A DNA stretch of 64,000 nucleotides from Desulfovibrio oxyclinae DSM 11498 (GTDB taxonomy: Bacteria; Desulfobacterota; Desulfovibrionia; Desulfovibrionales; Desulfovibrionaceae): positions 141,573 to 205,572 of the forward strand of contig NZ_AQXE01000001.1 of assembly GCF_000375485.1 (NCBI RefSeq), in the 5' to 3' direction. The notes under the pieces were generated by a model. That model was not told the origin of the DNA. It did not search any database and saw nothing but the letters and a program-made list of their open reading frames with translations. Both the position numbers and the translations under genes were made by a program. Each line of letters begins with the position of its first letter. Position 1 is the stretch's first letter. Below, one piece after another: positions 18,738 through 26,871 of the stretch.

Positions 18738-18775
18738 AGCCCCGCTTAGGCATGAACTAGAACGGGAGAAAATCG

Positions 18776-20002
18776 GTGTCTCTCACGGTAAAGAAAGTCG
18801 ATGCTGCAAAGCCAAGGCAGAGGAAGTATCTTTTGCCTGATGGTGGAGGCTTGAATCTTCAGGTCCTTCCCTCTGGTACGAAATCCTTTGTCTATCGTTA
18901 CCGCCGCCCGGTGAGTCGAAAAGAAAACATTCTCACCTACGGAACCTATCCTGAAATATCGCTTCGTGAGGCGCGAGAGCTTCACCAAGAGGCGCGCAAA
19001 CTTTTGTCCAAAGGGGTTGACCCCGGAGAAGAGAAGAAGAGAGCCCGAGAGAAAGCGGATGAGTCTGCCGGGAACTTTGAGGTAGTGGCCCGCGAGTGGC
19101 TGGAACGCTTTTCACCTGAGTGGAGTGATAAGAATACTCGCACCGTGAAAGGTCGCTTGGAGAAGAATGTTTTTCCTTTCGTCGGGCAAAGAAAAGTGTG
19201 GGAACTCACGGCCTCCGATATGCTGGCGGTAGTGCGTAGGGTGGAGGCGCGCGGTGCGCTGGAGACTGCAAGGCGCGTTCGTGGTTCATGCTCTCAGGTG
19301 TTTCGGTATGCCATTTCGACAGGCCGCGCGGACCGTGACCCGGCTGCGGACATTAAGGGTGTTCTTCCTCCAGTGAATAAAACCTTGAAACACCACGCCG
19401 CCCTGACTGAGCCCAAAGAGGTAGGTGGCTTGATGAGGGCCATTGAAGAGTATTCTGGGCATTATATTGTAAAGTGTCTGCTGAAGGTGGGGGCCTACAC
19501 CTTTCTGCGTTCCAGTGAATTGCGCTTTGCCGTTTGGTCCGAAATCGACCTACAGCGCGCCGAATGGCGAATCCCGGCTGAGCGGATGAAAATGAAGACT
19601 CCCCATATTGTCCCACTCTCCCGGCAGGTGGTTGAAGTGTTGCGAGGGCTCCACTCTGTTTCCCATGATGCGCCGTACGTCTTTCATGGGATTTGGAAAA
19701 CCTCGAAGCCTATATCCGAGAACACGGGGAATACGGCCCTTCGGCGTATGGGGTATACCAAGGAAGAACAGACCTTCCACGGGTTGCGGGCTACGGCCTC
19801 GACATTGCTCTATGAGAACGGGTGGACTTCGGAGGTCGTGGAGCGTCAGTTAGCCCATATTGAACGCAACCAAGTGAGGGCCGCGTATGACCATGCTCAG
19901 TATTTGGAGAAGCGGAGGGTTATGATGCAGTGGTATGCGGATTACCTCGACTCCCTGAGAGAGGGCGGCAAAGTCGTTCCCTTCCCCGTGAAAGCAAGTT
20001 GA
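18776..20002 (+). CDS. Tyrosine recombinase/integrase (P4 type)
   Basis: A 408-residue integrase that would catalyse site-specific insertion into the tRNA-Arg 3' end. The N-terminal DUF4102-like domain is seen in LPDGGGLNLQVLPSGTKSF and YPEISLREARELH; a SAM-like core-binding domain follows. The catalytic domain shows Arg245 in FLRSSELRF, His335-x-x-Arg338 in HGLRATAS, the LAHIERNQVR box and Tyr371 in AYDHAQYLEKR. The start is GTG with GGGAG upstream. Position next to attL and orientation inward from the tRNA are usual for P4-like elements. All catalytic residues are present, so the enzyme may be active. Confidence 0.95.
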   Translation: MSLTVKKVDAAKPRQRKYLLPDGGGLNLQVLPSGTKSFVYRYRRPVSRKENILTYGTYPEISLREARELHQEARKLLSKGVDPGEEKKRAREKADESAGNFEVVAREWLERFSPEWSDKNTRTVKGRLEKNVFPFVGQRKVWELTASDMLAVVRRVEARGALETARRVRGSCSQVFRYAISTGRADRDPAADIKGVLPPVNKTLKHHAALTEPKEVGGLMRAIEEYSGHYIVKCLLKVGAYTFLRSSELRFAVWSEIDLQRAEWRIPAERMKMKTPHIVPLSRQVVEVLRGLHSVSHDAPYVFHGIWKTSKPISENTGNTALRRMGYTKEEQTFHGLRATASTLLYENGWTSEVVERQLAHIERNQVRAAYDHAQYLEKRRVMMQWYADYLDSLREGGKVVPFPVKAS

Positions 20003-20028
20003 CAGGCTGTTACCTGTGAGGTTACACA

Positions 20029-20307
20029 ATGATTAAGAGCTTTGCCCACAAGGGGCTTGAGGTCTTTTACCGGACCGGAAGCACCAAGGGCATACAGGCG
20101 AAACACGCGGACAGACTCGGGCGGATGCTTGACCGTCTGGACGCTGCCACCGAAGCCCGAGACATGGCCGCGCCCGGCTATGATCTTCATGCCCTGAAAG
20201 GCAAGCTCTGCGGCCATTGGTCCGTGAAGGTTTCCGGCAACTGGCGGTTGACCTTCCGCATTGAGGCCGGACACGCGTATGTCGTGAACTATCAGGATTA
20301 CCACTAG
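20029..20307 (+). CDS. higB: HigB/RelE-family toxin
   Basis: A 92-residue protein with IKSFAHKGLEVFYRTGSTKGI at the start and the C-terminal GHWSVKVSGNWRLTFRIE plus YVVNYQDYH, the signature of HigB-type (RelE superfamily) mRNA interferases that act on ribosomes. It is directly followed by an XRE-type antitoxin with a 12-base gap. The toxin-first order is the usual higBA order. A stabilising role for the island is inferred. Confidence 0.9.
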   Translation: MIKSFAHKGLEVFYRTGSTKGIQAKHADRLGRMLDRLDAATEARDMAAPGYDLHALKGKLCGHWSVKVSGNWRLTFRIEAGHAYVVNYQDYH

Positions 20308-20319
20308 GAGGGCCTCAGC

Positions 20320-20637
20320 ATGGCAACCACAAGAAAGCCGACACACCCCGGATGCATTATCCGGCATGACTACATAGAGCCTCTGGGCCTGACTGTCACC
20401 GGACTGGCGGAACACCTTGGAATCAGTCGCAAGCACCTTTCTCAGGTTTTGCACGAGAGGTCCAAGGTTACTTCCGGTCTGGCCTTGCGTCTTGCTCGTG
20501 CGTTCAACACAACCCCGGAGCTTTGGTTGAACCTCCAGCGCAAGGTTGACCTCTGGGAGGCGGAGCGGGACACGCCGGACCTCGACAAGGTGTCTCCCCT
20601 GCCGGGTGTGGCCGAAGACGGCACAGAAGCACGATAG
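20320..20637 (+). CDS. higA: HigA-family antitoxin (XRE helix-turn-helix)
   Basis: A 105-residue protein with RKPTHPGCIIRHDYIEPLGL, then a helix-turn-helix (VTGLAEHLGISRKHLSQVL) and LRLARAFNTTPELWLNLQ, the standard HigA pattern. It should neutralise the preceding HigB and repress the pair's promoter. The C-terminal tail after DLWEAERD is variable. Confidence 0.92.
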   Translation: MATTRKPTHPGCIIRHDYIEPLGLTVTGLAEHLGISRKHLSQVLHERSKVTSGLALRLARAFNTTPELWLNLQRKVDLWEAERDTPDLDKVSPLPGVAEDGTEAR

Positions 20638-20749
20638 ACGATCTTCCGCGCCCTAGCCGAGGCCCGTACAGCCAAGGCGAAAGCCCCGGACTCCCTCCGG
20701 GGTGGGGCGCGGTCATTCAAAAGGGAGTGAGCCAAGGGAGGGCTTGAAG

Positions 20750-21649
20750 ATGGCTTATGATGATCGTTTGTCAGAATACCTTTTCTGGCGGTCCCAATAC
20801 GTTGCTAGGAACTCCATATTTTTAGAAATGGAGCGAAGAGCACAAGAGGTTGTTGATTCCTTTTTTTCAAATACTCCAGAAAACCAAGACGGGTATTGGA
20901 TAGCTGCACTGCCCGGAGCTCTTGAGGCCGATGAAGGCAGAGAGGATTACTACTACTCTTTATCAGAAAAACAGTGGGCGATTATTTTAGAAGGGAGAGA
21001 ATTAGAAAAGGAAAAGAAGAGAGTTTTCCCCTTTTCAATTGAGCCTCTCGTGGATCATGATTTGATTCTTCATGAGTGCATAAAAGGTTCTTTTGCTAGT
21101 TTTCTGGGCAAACAAATCATCACTACACAAAAAGGGTGCATCCAGCGTATTGGCATCGAGAGGCTGGATACCTGTAGAGATTTTGTAATACCACTTGGTG
21201 AGCTTGGTGCAGACCCCGACACCTTCGACCTCCGTATCAATGTTCACGGCAACATTGAACAGATTCTTGAAGGGGTGCGCTTTTGGTACTGGTCGAAAAA
21301 ACTTCCCACTTCGGAATTGTTTTGTGAAGAAACGAATTGTATCCCTGAAGAGTTAAAAGTCTCTTCGGCAAAGTATTCGCGAGGGGCAGCCTTGAAGCAA
21401 TTTCAAAAAAACAGCCCCAATATCCCAATAAAGAACTTTCATACCGATGCGCGCGCTGTAGGCCTTTGGCTGTTTGAAGAAGTCTCACTGTCTGGAGTGA
21501 AGAACGTCGCAAAGCAGATTAGAAGGCTTAAGAAAGTTGAAGGCTTTGATAGGCTTGGGTTTGGGGAGTCTGAATTTGATGTTCTACGGCGTCTGTACAA
21601 CAAGACGTGTTCATGTATATCTGCCGGGGAAGTTCTTCCCCTTTCTTGA
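20750..21649 (+). CDS. AT-rich cargo gene of unknown function
   Basis: A 299-residue soluble protein that I do not recognise. ATG at 20750 has AAGGGAGGG at 20734-20742 upstream. The DNA is clearly richer in A and T than the genes on either side and than the whole window, a sign of recent acquisition. The protein is rich in charged residues, has no signal peptide or membrane segment, and ends with LRRLYNKTCSCISAGE. No catalytic motif stands out. It sits between HigBA and the AlpA-like regulator, a position where satellites commonly carry variable cargo such as phage-interference genes. That role is only an inference. Confidence 0.7.
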   Translation: MAYDDRLSEYLFWRSQYVARNSIFLEMERRAQEVVDSFFSNTPENQDGYWIAALPGALEADEGREDYYYSLSEKQWAIILEGRELEKEKKRVFPFSIEPLVDHDLILHECIKGSFASFLGKQIITTQKGCIQRIGIERLDTCRDFVIPLGELGADPDTFDLRINVHGNIEQILEGVRFWYWSKKLPTSELFCEETNCIPEELKVSSAKYSRGAALKQFQKNSPNIPIKNFHTDARAVGLWLFEEVSLSGVKNVAKQIRRLKKVEGFDRLGFGESEFDVLRRLYNKTCSCISAGEVLPLS

Positions 21650-21668
21650 TGCACCGACAGTTATCTAG

Positions 21669-21721
21669 AAGGTAGGTATCGGGTATCTACCTTTAAGTAT
21701 CCCCACTCTACAGAAAGTATC
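21669..21721 (+). promoter_or_regulatory. Repeat-rich regulatory region before the AlpA-like gene
   Basis: An inverted repeat AAGGTAG (21669-21675) / CTACCTT (21687-21693) contains a doubled GGTATC. The pentamer GTATC also recurs near 21697 and 21717. The cluster lies in the only real gap between the cargo gene and the replication genes, so it is a candidate operator for the module's promoter. Confidence 0.45.
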
Positions 21722-21792
21722 TCGAGCTCTCTATGCTTCTCCTAGTTCCAACGCCGTCCAATACGGGCGGCACAACACTAGGAGGAAGCAAG

Positions 21793-22014
21793 ATGAGCAC
21801 TACCCAGATTGAAGCCCCGACCCTTCCCGCAACTGGATTCGTCCGGGTCAAGGACGTTCTCAAGTTTATCCCCGTGTCCCGCTCCGGCTGGTTTGAAGGC
21901 GTGAAGACAGGCCGATACCCCAAGCCCGTGAAGCTATCCGAGCGTGTGACCGCTTGGAAGGCTGAAGACATTCACGACCTCATCCGCCGTCTGGGGGAAG
22001 GGGAGGCCGCGTAG
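21793..22014 (+). CDS. AlpA-like helix-turn-helix regulator
   Basis: A 73-residue protein with GFVRVKDVLKFIPVSRSGWF and the wing segment GRYPKPVKLSERVTAWKAEDI, the pattern of the AlpA/MerR-like phage regulators. P4 AlpA and related proteins activate excision and satellite gene expression. ATG at 21793 has AGGAGG seven bases upstream. It heads a tightly packed set of replication genes and is preceded by a repeat-rich intergenic region. Confidence 0.85.
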   Translation: MSTTQIEAPTLPATGFVRVKDVLKFIPVSRSGWFEGVKTGRYPKPVKLSERVTAWKAEDIHDLIRRLGEGEAA

Positions 22015-22016
22015 TG

Positions 22017-22286
22017 ATGAGGAAAACGAAAAGCCCCCATGCCGGACAGAGCAACAGGGGCCTTCAAGAAAAGAAACGTAGCGTTTCGATCTTGATACCC
22101 TTGCCGCTGGAAATCGTCAATGGCGCGGACCTCGGCAGGGCCGCCCAGCGCATGGACGATCTTATTGACCAAGTGGCCGCCACAGGGTGGCAGTGGAACC
22201 TTGAGGTTTCTCTTTGCGTTGATGCCGTACAGGTGCGCCTTGACCGGGCCACGGAGGGCATCGAGCGGGGGAGGTTTGTCCAATGA
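22017..22286 (+). CDS. Small protein between AlpA-like regulator and primase
   Basis: An 89-residue protein of unknown function with a basic start (RKTKSPHAGQ) and an alternating hydrophobic C-terminal part (WNLEVSLCVDAVQVRL). A GTG at 22014 overlaps the alpA stop, and ATG at 22017 follows directly; the ATG is used here. The 3' end overlaps the primase start by 4 bases. Coupled translation with both neighbours suggests a role in replication or its control, without direct evidence. Confidence 0.65.
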   Translation: MRKTKSPHAGQSNRGLQEKKRSVSILIPLPLEIVNGADLGRAAQRMDDLIDQVAATGWQWNLEVSLCVDAVQVRLDRATEGIERGRFVQ

Positions 22287-25200
22287 AGCTCGACTTTGGC
22301 GCAATCAACAGCGCGGCCCTTGCCCAGCTTCCTACCTTGCTGGAATCGTGGTTGCCCGGCGGCAGGGTTGAGGGCGCGGAATACACCGCGCTGAATCCCA
22401 CCAGAGGCGATAGCCGACCCGGTTCCTTCAAGGTGAATGTGGATTCCGGTGTGTGGTCGGACTTCGCCACAGAAGACGGCGGAAGCGACCCTGTGAGCCT
22501 GTACGCCTACTTGAACGGCTTGAAGCAGGGTGAGGCCGCACAGAGGCTTGCCGAGGCCCTGCGTGTGGATTCTCGGGACTCTGCTTGCCCACAGCCAAAG
22601 AGCCGGAAGAAGCGAGAGGAATGGGCCCCGGTTGTCCCGGTTCCGGATGATGCTCCGCCGCCTGAATACAGGCACTACAAGCATGGGTCCCCGGTTCAAG
22701 TGTGGGAGTACCACAGCGAGGCCGGGGAACTACTTGGAGCCGTATGCCGCTTTGAGCCTGAAGGCCAGAGCAAGCAGATATTGCCGTACACCTTTTGCCG
22801 AGGCCCGAAAAAGGCCGAATGGAGATGGAAGGGGTGGAACGTTCCCCGTCCTCTTTACGGGCTTGATCGGCTGGCGGCTTCACCCGGCGGCAAGGTCCTA
22901 CTGGTGGAAGGCGAGAAGGCGGCAGACGCGGCCCAGATCATGGCAGGGTCCAAGCTGGTGGTTATCACTTGGCCCGGCGGGAGCAAGGCCGTGGACAAAG
23001 CGGACTGGACCGCGCTCAAGGGCCGGACAGTGTGCGTATGGCCGGACAATGATGCCCCCGGATTTAAGGCCGCGCTTGCCATTGCCGACAAGGGCAGAGA
23101 AGCAGGCTTTGAGGTCTCGGGCATCGTCCAGCCTTCCCCGGAGTGGGAGGCCGGGGCGGACCTTGCCGACTTCCCACACTGGACACAGCCCGATTTGTTC
23201 CGGGAGATTCGTGAGCGCAAGGCAGACATTGCCAGCTTCAAGGATATTGCCAAGGCGCGGTTTGATATTGAGACCGGGCCTCGGCAAGGCCAGAACCGAC
23301 AACACGAGTCCTTCCCGTTTTCTATTCGCCCTGATGGTGTCTACTTCCTTGCCGAGGACAAAGACGGCGGCATACGCGCAGAGTGGGTATGCTCCCCGCT
23401 TAACGTGATTGCCCAGACAAGGAACGAGGCCGGGGATAATTGGGGACGGCTGCTTGAGCTCGTGGACCTCGACGGCAGGCGAAAGCGTTGGGCCATGCCG
23501 ATGAGCATGGCGGCAGGCAACGGCGATACCTACCGCTCTCACCTGCTGGGCTTGGGGGTTCGTATTGCAAGCGGACAGAGAGGCCGCAACCGCTTCCATG
23601 ACTACATCACACAAGCCCCCACAGAAGGCCGCGCCCTGTGCGTAGAGCGTACAGGCTGGCACTCGGGGCGGTTCGTACTGCCAAGCCTGACCATAGGGCC
23701 GGACAACGGCGAAGAGGTAGTCTATCAGGGAATCCCCGAGGAAGACCTTTTCAAGACTTCCGGCACGCTGGACGAGTGGCGAGACGAGATCGGGCGGCTG
23801 TGTGTCGGCAACTCGCGCTTTGCCTTCGCCGTATCCATTGCCTTTGCCGGCCCTCTTTTGAATCTGGTCCATGCCGAGTCGGGGGGCTTCCACTTTGTGG
23901 GCGGTTCCTCCGCTGGCAAGACTACTCTCGCGGAAGTCGCTGGGAGCGTCTGCGGTGGGGGCGGATTACACGGTTTTTTAAGGCAGTGGCGCACGACTGA
24001 CAACGCGCTTGAAGGCCAAGTCATGGCACACAACGATGCATTGCTTGTGCTGGACGAGATAAACCAAGCCGCGCCCAAAGCTATCCATGCATCCGCCTAT
24101 ATGCTTGCCAACGGGCAGGGCAAGGGGCGCGCCAACAAGAGCGGACAAAACCGGAAGCTCTACCAGTGGCGGATAGTCTTCATAAGTACCGGAGAGGAAG
24201 GCCTTGCCGATTACCTTCTGCGGGACAAGATCAAGATGAACGCCGGGCAGGGCGTGAGGATGCCGGATATTCCCGCCGATGCAGGGCAGGGCATGAAGTC
24301 CCTTGAGCACCTTCACCACTTCCGGGACGGGGCCGCGCTTTCCGAGCACTTCAAGACAGCCTCAAAGAAGCTCTACGGCACACCCTTCCGCGCATACTTG
24401 GAAGCAGTCACCCACAGGAAAGAAGAGGCCGCCAGCTTTGCGAGGGCGCGCATGGACGCTTTCAAGGCTGAGGCCCTATCCGCTGATGCCGATTCACAAG
24501 TCACGCGGGTGTGCGGTCGGTTCGCTCTTGTGGCCGCCGCCGGGGAACTGGCTACCTATTACGGGATACTCCCGTGGGAGTCGGGAGAAGCCTCCAGAGC
24601 CGCGCGCAAGTGCTTTGACGCATGGGTGGCCCAACGGGGTGGCGTAACCTCTCAGGAGCTAAAAGACGGCCTCTCGCAGATACGCAGTTTCATCCAAGCT
24701 CATGGAGCCTCACGTTTTGAAGATGCGGACGCAGACCATGACCAGCGGATTATCAACCGCGTGGGCTTCAAGAGGAAGGTCTACGGGCAGACCCGCTACC
24801 ATATCTATCCTGACCAATTCCGCCGCGAGGTATGCGAAGGGCGCGACCTGACCCAAGCCCTCACCTACTTGCGGGAGCGCGGCGTGTTGCTTCCAGAAAA
24901 CGGGGGAAGGTTCACCCGCTCCGTTCGGACGAGTGGCGGAAAGTCAAAAATGTACGTCTTCACAGACGCAATTATGACTATTCCAGCCGGGGACAGCGGG
25001 GACGCCGGGGACAATGCTGATATGATTGAGAAAAATCCTGTCCCCACCGCCGGGGACATGCCGGGGACACCGGGGACAAACGGCACTCAGGAGGCGGAGT
25101 GTCCCCACTGTCCCCACCTGCCTTTTGATGCCGGGGACACAAAAAACACCTGTTATTCCAGCGTTGTCCCCACTGTCCCCACCGTCCCCACCGAAAAAAG

Positions 25201-25294
25201 GCAAGCACAGGGCGAAACCGCTTTGCAGTTTTCCGAGGGTGCGGCCCCGGAAGGCGAAGAACAGAACACTTTCCCTCACGAGGTTGAGATATGA
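22283..25294 (+). CDS. Satellite primase-helicase (TOPRIM + DUF927)
   Basis: A 1003-residue replication protein. The N-terminal part has a primase-like segment (NPTRGDSRPGSF, GVWSDFATEDGGSDPVSL), then a TOPRIM core near residue 203 (VLLVEGEKAADAA, VWPDNDAPG). The middle holds a DUF927 helicase domain with Walker A GGSSAGKTT near residue 540 and Walker B LLVLDEI near 585. Such proteins make primers and unwind DNA for satellites and plasmids. The C-terminal 100 residues are low-complexity (GDSGDAGD, VPTVPTVPT) and are encoded by a dense array of GGGGACA/TGTCCCC repeats. It is coupled by ATGA overlaps to both neighbours. Confidence 0.9.
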   Translation: MKLDFGAINSAALAQLPTLLESWLPGGRVEGAEYTALNPTRGDSRPGSFKVNVDSGVWSDFATEDGGSDPVSLYAYLNGLKQGEAAQRLAEALRVDSRDSACPQPKSRKKREEWAPVVPVPDDAPPPEYRHYKHGSPVQVWEYHSEAGELLGAVCRFEPEGQSKQILPYTFCRGPKKAEWRWKGWNVPRPLYGLDRLAASPGGKVLLVEGEKAADAAQIMAGSKLVVITWPGGSKAVDKADWTALKGRTVCVWPDNDAPGFKAALAIADKGREAGFEVSGIVQPSPEWEAGADLADFPHWTQPDLFREIRERKADIASFKDIAKARFDIETGPRQGQNRQHESFPFSIRPDGVYFLAEDKDGGIRAEWVCSPLNVIAQTRNEAGDNWGRLLELVDLDGRRKRWAMPMSMAAGNGDTYRSHLLGLGVRIASGQRGRNRFHDYITQAPTEGRALCVERTGWHSGRFVLPSLTIGPDNGEEVVYQGIPEEDLFKTSGTLDEWRDEIGRLCVGNSRFAFAVSIAFAGPLLNLVHAESGGFHFVGGSSAGKTTLAEVAGSVCGGGGLHGFLRQWRTTDNALEGQVMAHNDALLVLDEINQAAPKAIHASAYMLANGQGKGRANKSGQNRKLYQWRIVFISTGEEGLADYLLRDKIKMNAGQGVRMPDIPADAGQGMKSLEHLHHFRDGAALSEHFKTASKKLYGTPFRAYLEAVTHRKEEAASFARARMDAFKAEALSADADSQVTRVCGRFALVAAAGELATYYGILPWESGEASRAARKCFDAWVAQRGGVTSQELKDGLSQIRSFIQAHGASRFEDADADHDQRIINRVGFKRKVYGQTRYHIYPDQFRREVCEGRDLTQALTYLRERGVLLPENGGRFTRSVRTSGGKSKMYVFTDAIMTIPAGDSGDAGDNADMIEKNPVPTAGDMPGTPGTNGTQEAECPHCPHLPFDAGDTKNTCYSSVVPTVPTVPTEKRQAQGETALQFSEGAAPEGEEQNTFPHEVEI
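24989..25189. repeat. Iteron-like GGGGACA/TGTCCCC array, candidate origin
   Basis: Exact GGGGACA starts at 24989, 25007, 25052, 25063, 25072 and 25133; exact TGTCCCC starts at 25039, 25100, 25109, 25165 and 25174. One-mismatch copies are at 24998 and 25183. That makes 13 copies in 201 bases, with both orientations. Within sub-clusters the repeats are exactly 9 bases apart, and AT-rich gaps lie at 25014-25037 and 25140-25160. Iteron arrays bound by the initiator/helicase mark the origins of P4-like satellites. An origin here is inferred. Confidence 0.6.
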
Positions 25295-25707
25295 GCGCAG
25301 TCCGTTTGATTGAAAGCCGGGGGGCGGAGGTCCGCCTTTCTCCCTCTGGCGGTCTGGTTTTGTCGGGCCTCGACTCCATCCCGGCGGATGATGCCAGAGA
25401 GTTGCTTGAGTATGCCAAGGGCAACAAGGCGGCTCTTGTGGACGAGCTTGCCGAGGCCCAAGTCAAAGAGTCTCGGGCGGCCCTCGGTGAGTTGCTGGCT
25501 ATCCTCGACCGAGAGTCGGGGCTTGCGCTGCACTTCTATCAACTCAAGCCCGTCCCGGCCTTTGCACTCATAGAGATGAGCCAAGAGGCAACGGCGGCCT
25601 TCTCGGAGGCCTTCCCGGTCTTTCTGAAGGCGGTGGACGCTATCGCCGCAGATGCTCCCGAATTGGCCCGACAGGGCGGACAGGGCTACCTTTTGGGGGG
25701 CGTATGA
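25291..25707 (+). CDS. Conserved small protein with docking-domain-like N-terminus
   Basis: A 138-residue protein whose start overlaps the primase stop and whose stop overlaps the ERCC4 nuclease start, each by 4 bases. The N-terminal 55 residues (LSPSGGLVLSGLDSIPADDARELLEYAKGNKAALVDEL, seen in pieces) resemble the small TubC-N docking-like domain found at the N-terminus of many phage replication proteins. The rest is mostly helical. The function is unknown. The overlaps argue that it acts with the primase and nuclease. Confidence 0.65.
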   Translation: MSAVRLIESRGAEVRLSPSGGLVLSGLDSIPADDARELLEYAKGNKAALVDELAEAQVKESRAALGELLAILDRESGLALHFYQLKPVPAFALIEMSQEATAAFSEAFPVFLKAVDAIAADAPELARQGGQGYLLGGV

Positions 25708-26168
25708 AGATCGTCATAGACAGCCGGGAACAGGCCCCGTTTGAGTTTGCCGGGTATGAGTGCTCGACGGAGGCCGGGACGCTCTACACTGGCGACTACA
25801 GCTTGCCGGGGCTCGACAGGCTTGTGGCCGTGGAGCGTAAGAGCGTGGACGATCTTCTGGGGTGTCTGGTGAACGCCGGGCGGGACAGGTTCGAAAGAGA
25901 GTTGACCCGAGCCTCTGGCCTTGAGCGGTTCGCCGTGGTGGTAGAGGCCAGCTATCAGGACATCGCCCGAGGCCGATACCGAAGCCGCATGAAGCCCCAC
26001 GCCGCCCTACAAAGCCTTGTGGCCTTTCAGGTAAGGTACAACGCCGCTTTCGTCTTTGCTGGCGACAGGGCCGGGGCTGAGTATTTCACACACTCTTTCT
26101 TTCACAAGTACCTAGCCGAGGCCCGAAAGCGATACGGCGCGATCTTGAAGCACAATGAAGCCGCCTGA
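25704..26168 (+). CDS. ERCC4-domain nuclease
   Basis: A 154-residue protein consisting of an ERCC4 (XPF/Mus81-type) nuclease domain. The catalytic residues are visible as DSRE (6-9), GDYSL and VERKSVDDL (Glu44, Arg45, Lys46, Asp49), followed by GRDRFERELTR. Such standalone domains cut branched or flapped DNA in phages and archaea. It sits directly after the replication genes with overlapping codons, which fits processing of replication or recombination intermediates of the island. Confidence 0.88.
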   Translation: MKIVIDSREQAPFEFAGYECSTEAGTLYTGDYSLPGLDRLVAVERKSVDDLLGCLVNAGRDRFERELTRASGLERFAVVVEASYQDIARGRYRSRMKPHAALQSLVAFQVRYNAAFVFAGDRAGAEYFTHSFFHKYLAEARKRYGAILKHNEAA

Positions 26169-26370
26169 GTTCCTTGCTCCAGAGATCAAGCCGCCGCTTG
26201 CCCCGTCCTTTCTCGGGGGTGACTGGAAGTCTATCGGGCAGGCCTTCGGGGTAGGGTCCCGCACAGCGCGGGAGTGGTACGACAGAGGCGCGCCAATCAT
26301 CCTTGTGGGGAAGAAGCCTGTAGCCGAAGCATGGGAACTCTGGGAGTGGCTCAAGGATGAGTATGGGTAG
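26155..26370 (+). CDS. Small helix-turn-helix protein
   Basis: A 71-residue protein with GGDWKSIGQAFGVGSRTAREW, a helix-turn-helix like those of terminase small subunits or phage regulators, followed by WELWEWLKDEYG. It starts inside the 3' end of the ERCC4 gene (14-base overlap). It may be a DNA-binding partner of the terminase downstream or a regulator. No target is known. Confidence 0.65.
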   Translation: MKPPEFLAPEIKPPLAPSFLGGDWKSIGQAFGVGSRTAREWYDRGAPIILVGKKPVAEAWELWEWLKDEYG

Positions 26371-26395
26371 GGGGGGGGCGGTCAAAACTCTGGGG

Positions 26396-26453
26396 CGGTC
26401 TCTATGTAGACCGACGTGGGAAGTTAGATTTTTACGAGACCAATCTAAAAATC
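26396..26453 (+). promoter_or_regulatory. Two hairpins in the leader of the small terminase gene
   Basis: CGGTCT/AGACCG (about 26396-26413) forms the first hairpin. GATTTTTA (26427-26434) and TAAAAATC (26446-26453) form an 8-bp inverted repeat that ends just before the ribosome-binding site GGAGGGGG. Folding could hide or expose the terminase start, or bind a regulator. Confidence 0.4.
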
Positions 26454-26466
26454 CGGAGGGGGTAAA

Positions 26467-26856
26467 ATGCCAGCCAAGAAACCCACCAAACTGAAAGAGC
26501 TGAAAGGCACAGTCAGAAAGAGCCGCCAGCACCGTAACGAGCCGAGGCCAGCCCCGGAAGTACCGGAGCCTCCGGCGTGGATGCGAGGCGAGGCCTTGGA
26601 AGAATGGGAGCGCGTCACGGCAGAGCTTGAGCCCTTGGGCTATCTCTCGCAACTGGACCGGGGAGTGTTGACGGCCTACTGCCTTCTTTGGGCGCGGCTG
26701 TGCTCCGCAGCGAATGGAGAGGGGGAGCCAATCAAGGCCGCAGAGGTTGCACAGTTCCGGGCTTGTGCGTCTTCGTTGGGCCTCGACCCTGTGAGCCGGA
26801 GCCGCATAGAGGCCCCACAGCCAAAGAAGAAACATAGCCCTTGGGCTGCAATCTGA
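26467..26856 (+). CDS. Phage terminase small subunit, P27 family
   Basis: A 129-residue protein with KPTKLKELKGTVRKSRQHRNEP at the start (quoted in part from the family signature LKxLxGTxRxxRxNxxEP) and PPAWMRGEALEEWERVTAEL, LDRGVLTAYCLLWARL and RSRIEAPQPKKK later. This is the terminase_4/P27 small-subunit pattern. The small terminase selects DNA for packaging. A small subunit without a large one suggests redirection of a helper phage's packaging motor, as in SaPI and related islands. Confidence 0.9.
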   Translation: MPAKKPTKLKELKGTVRKSRQHRNEPRPAPEVPEPPAWMRGEALEEWERVTAELEPLGYLSQLDRGVLTAYCLLWARLCSAANGEGEPIKAAEVAQFRACASSLGLDPVSRSRIEAPQPKKKHSPWAAI

Positions 26857-26871
26857 GAAAAGGGGAATACC

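Noticed and set aside
24989..25189. CRISPR array
   Set aside because: Repeats are only 7 bases, occur in both orientations and lie within a coding gene at 9-bp spacing; there are no 25-40 bp repeats, unique spacers or cas genes.
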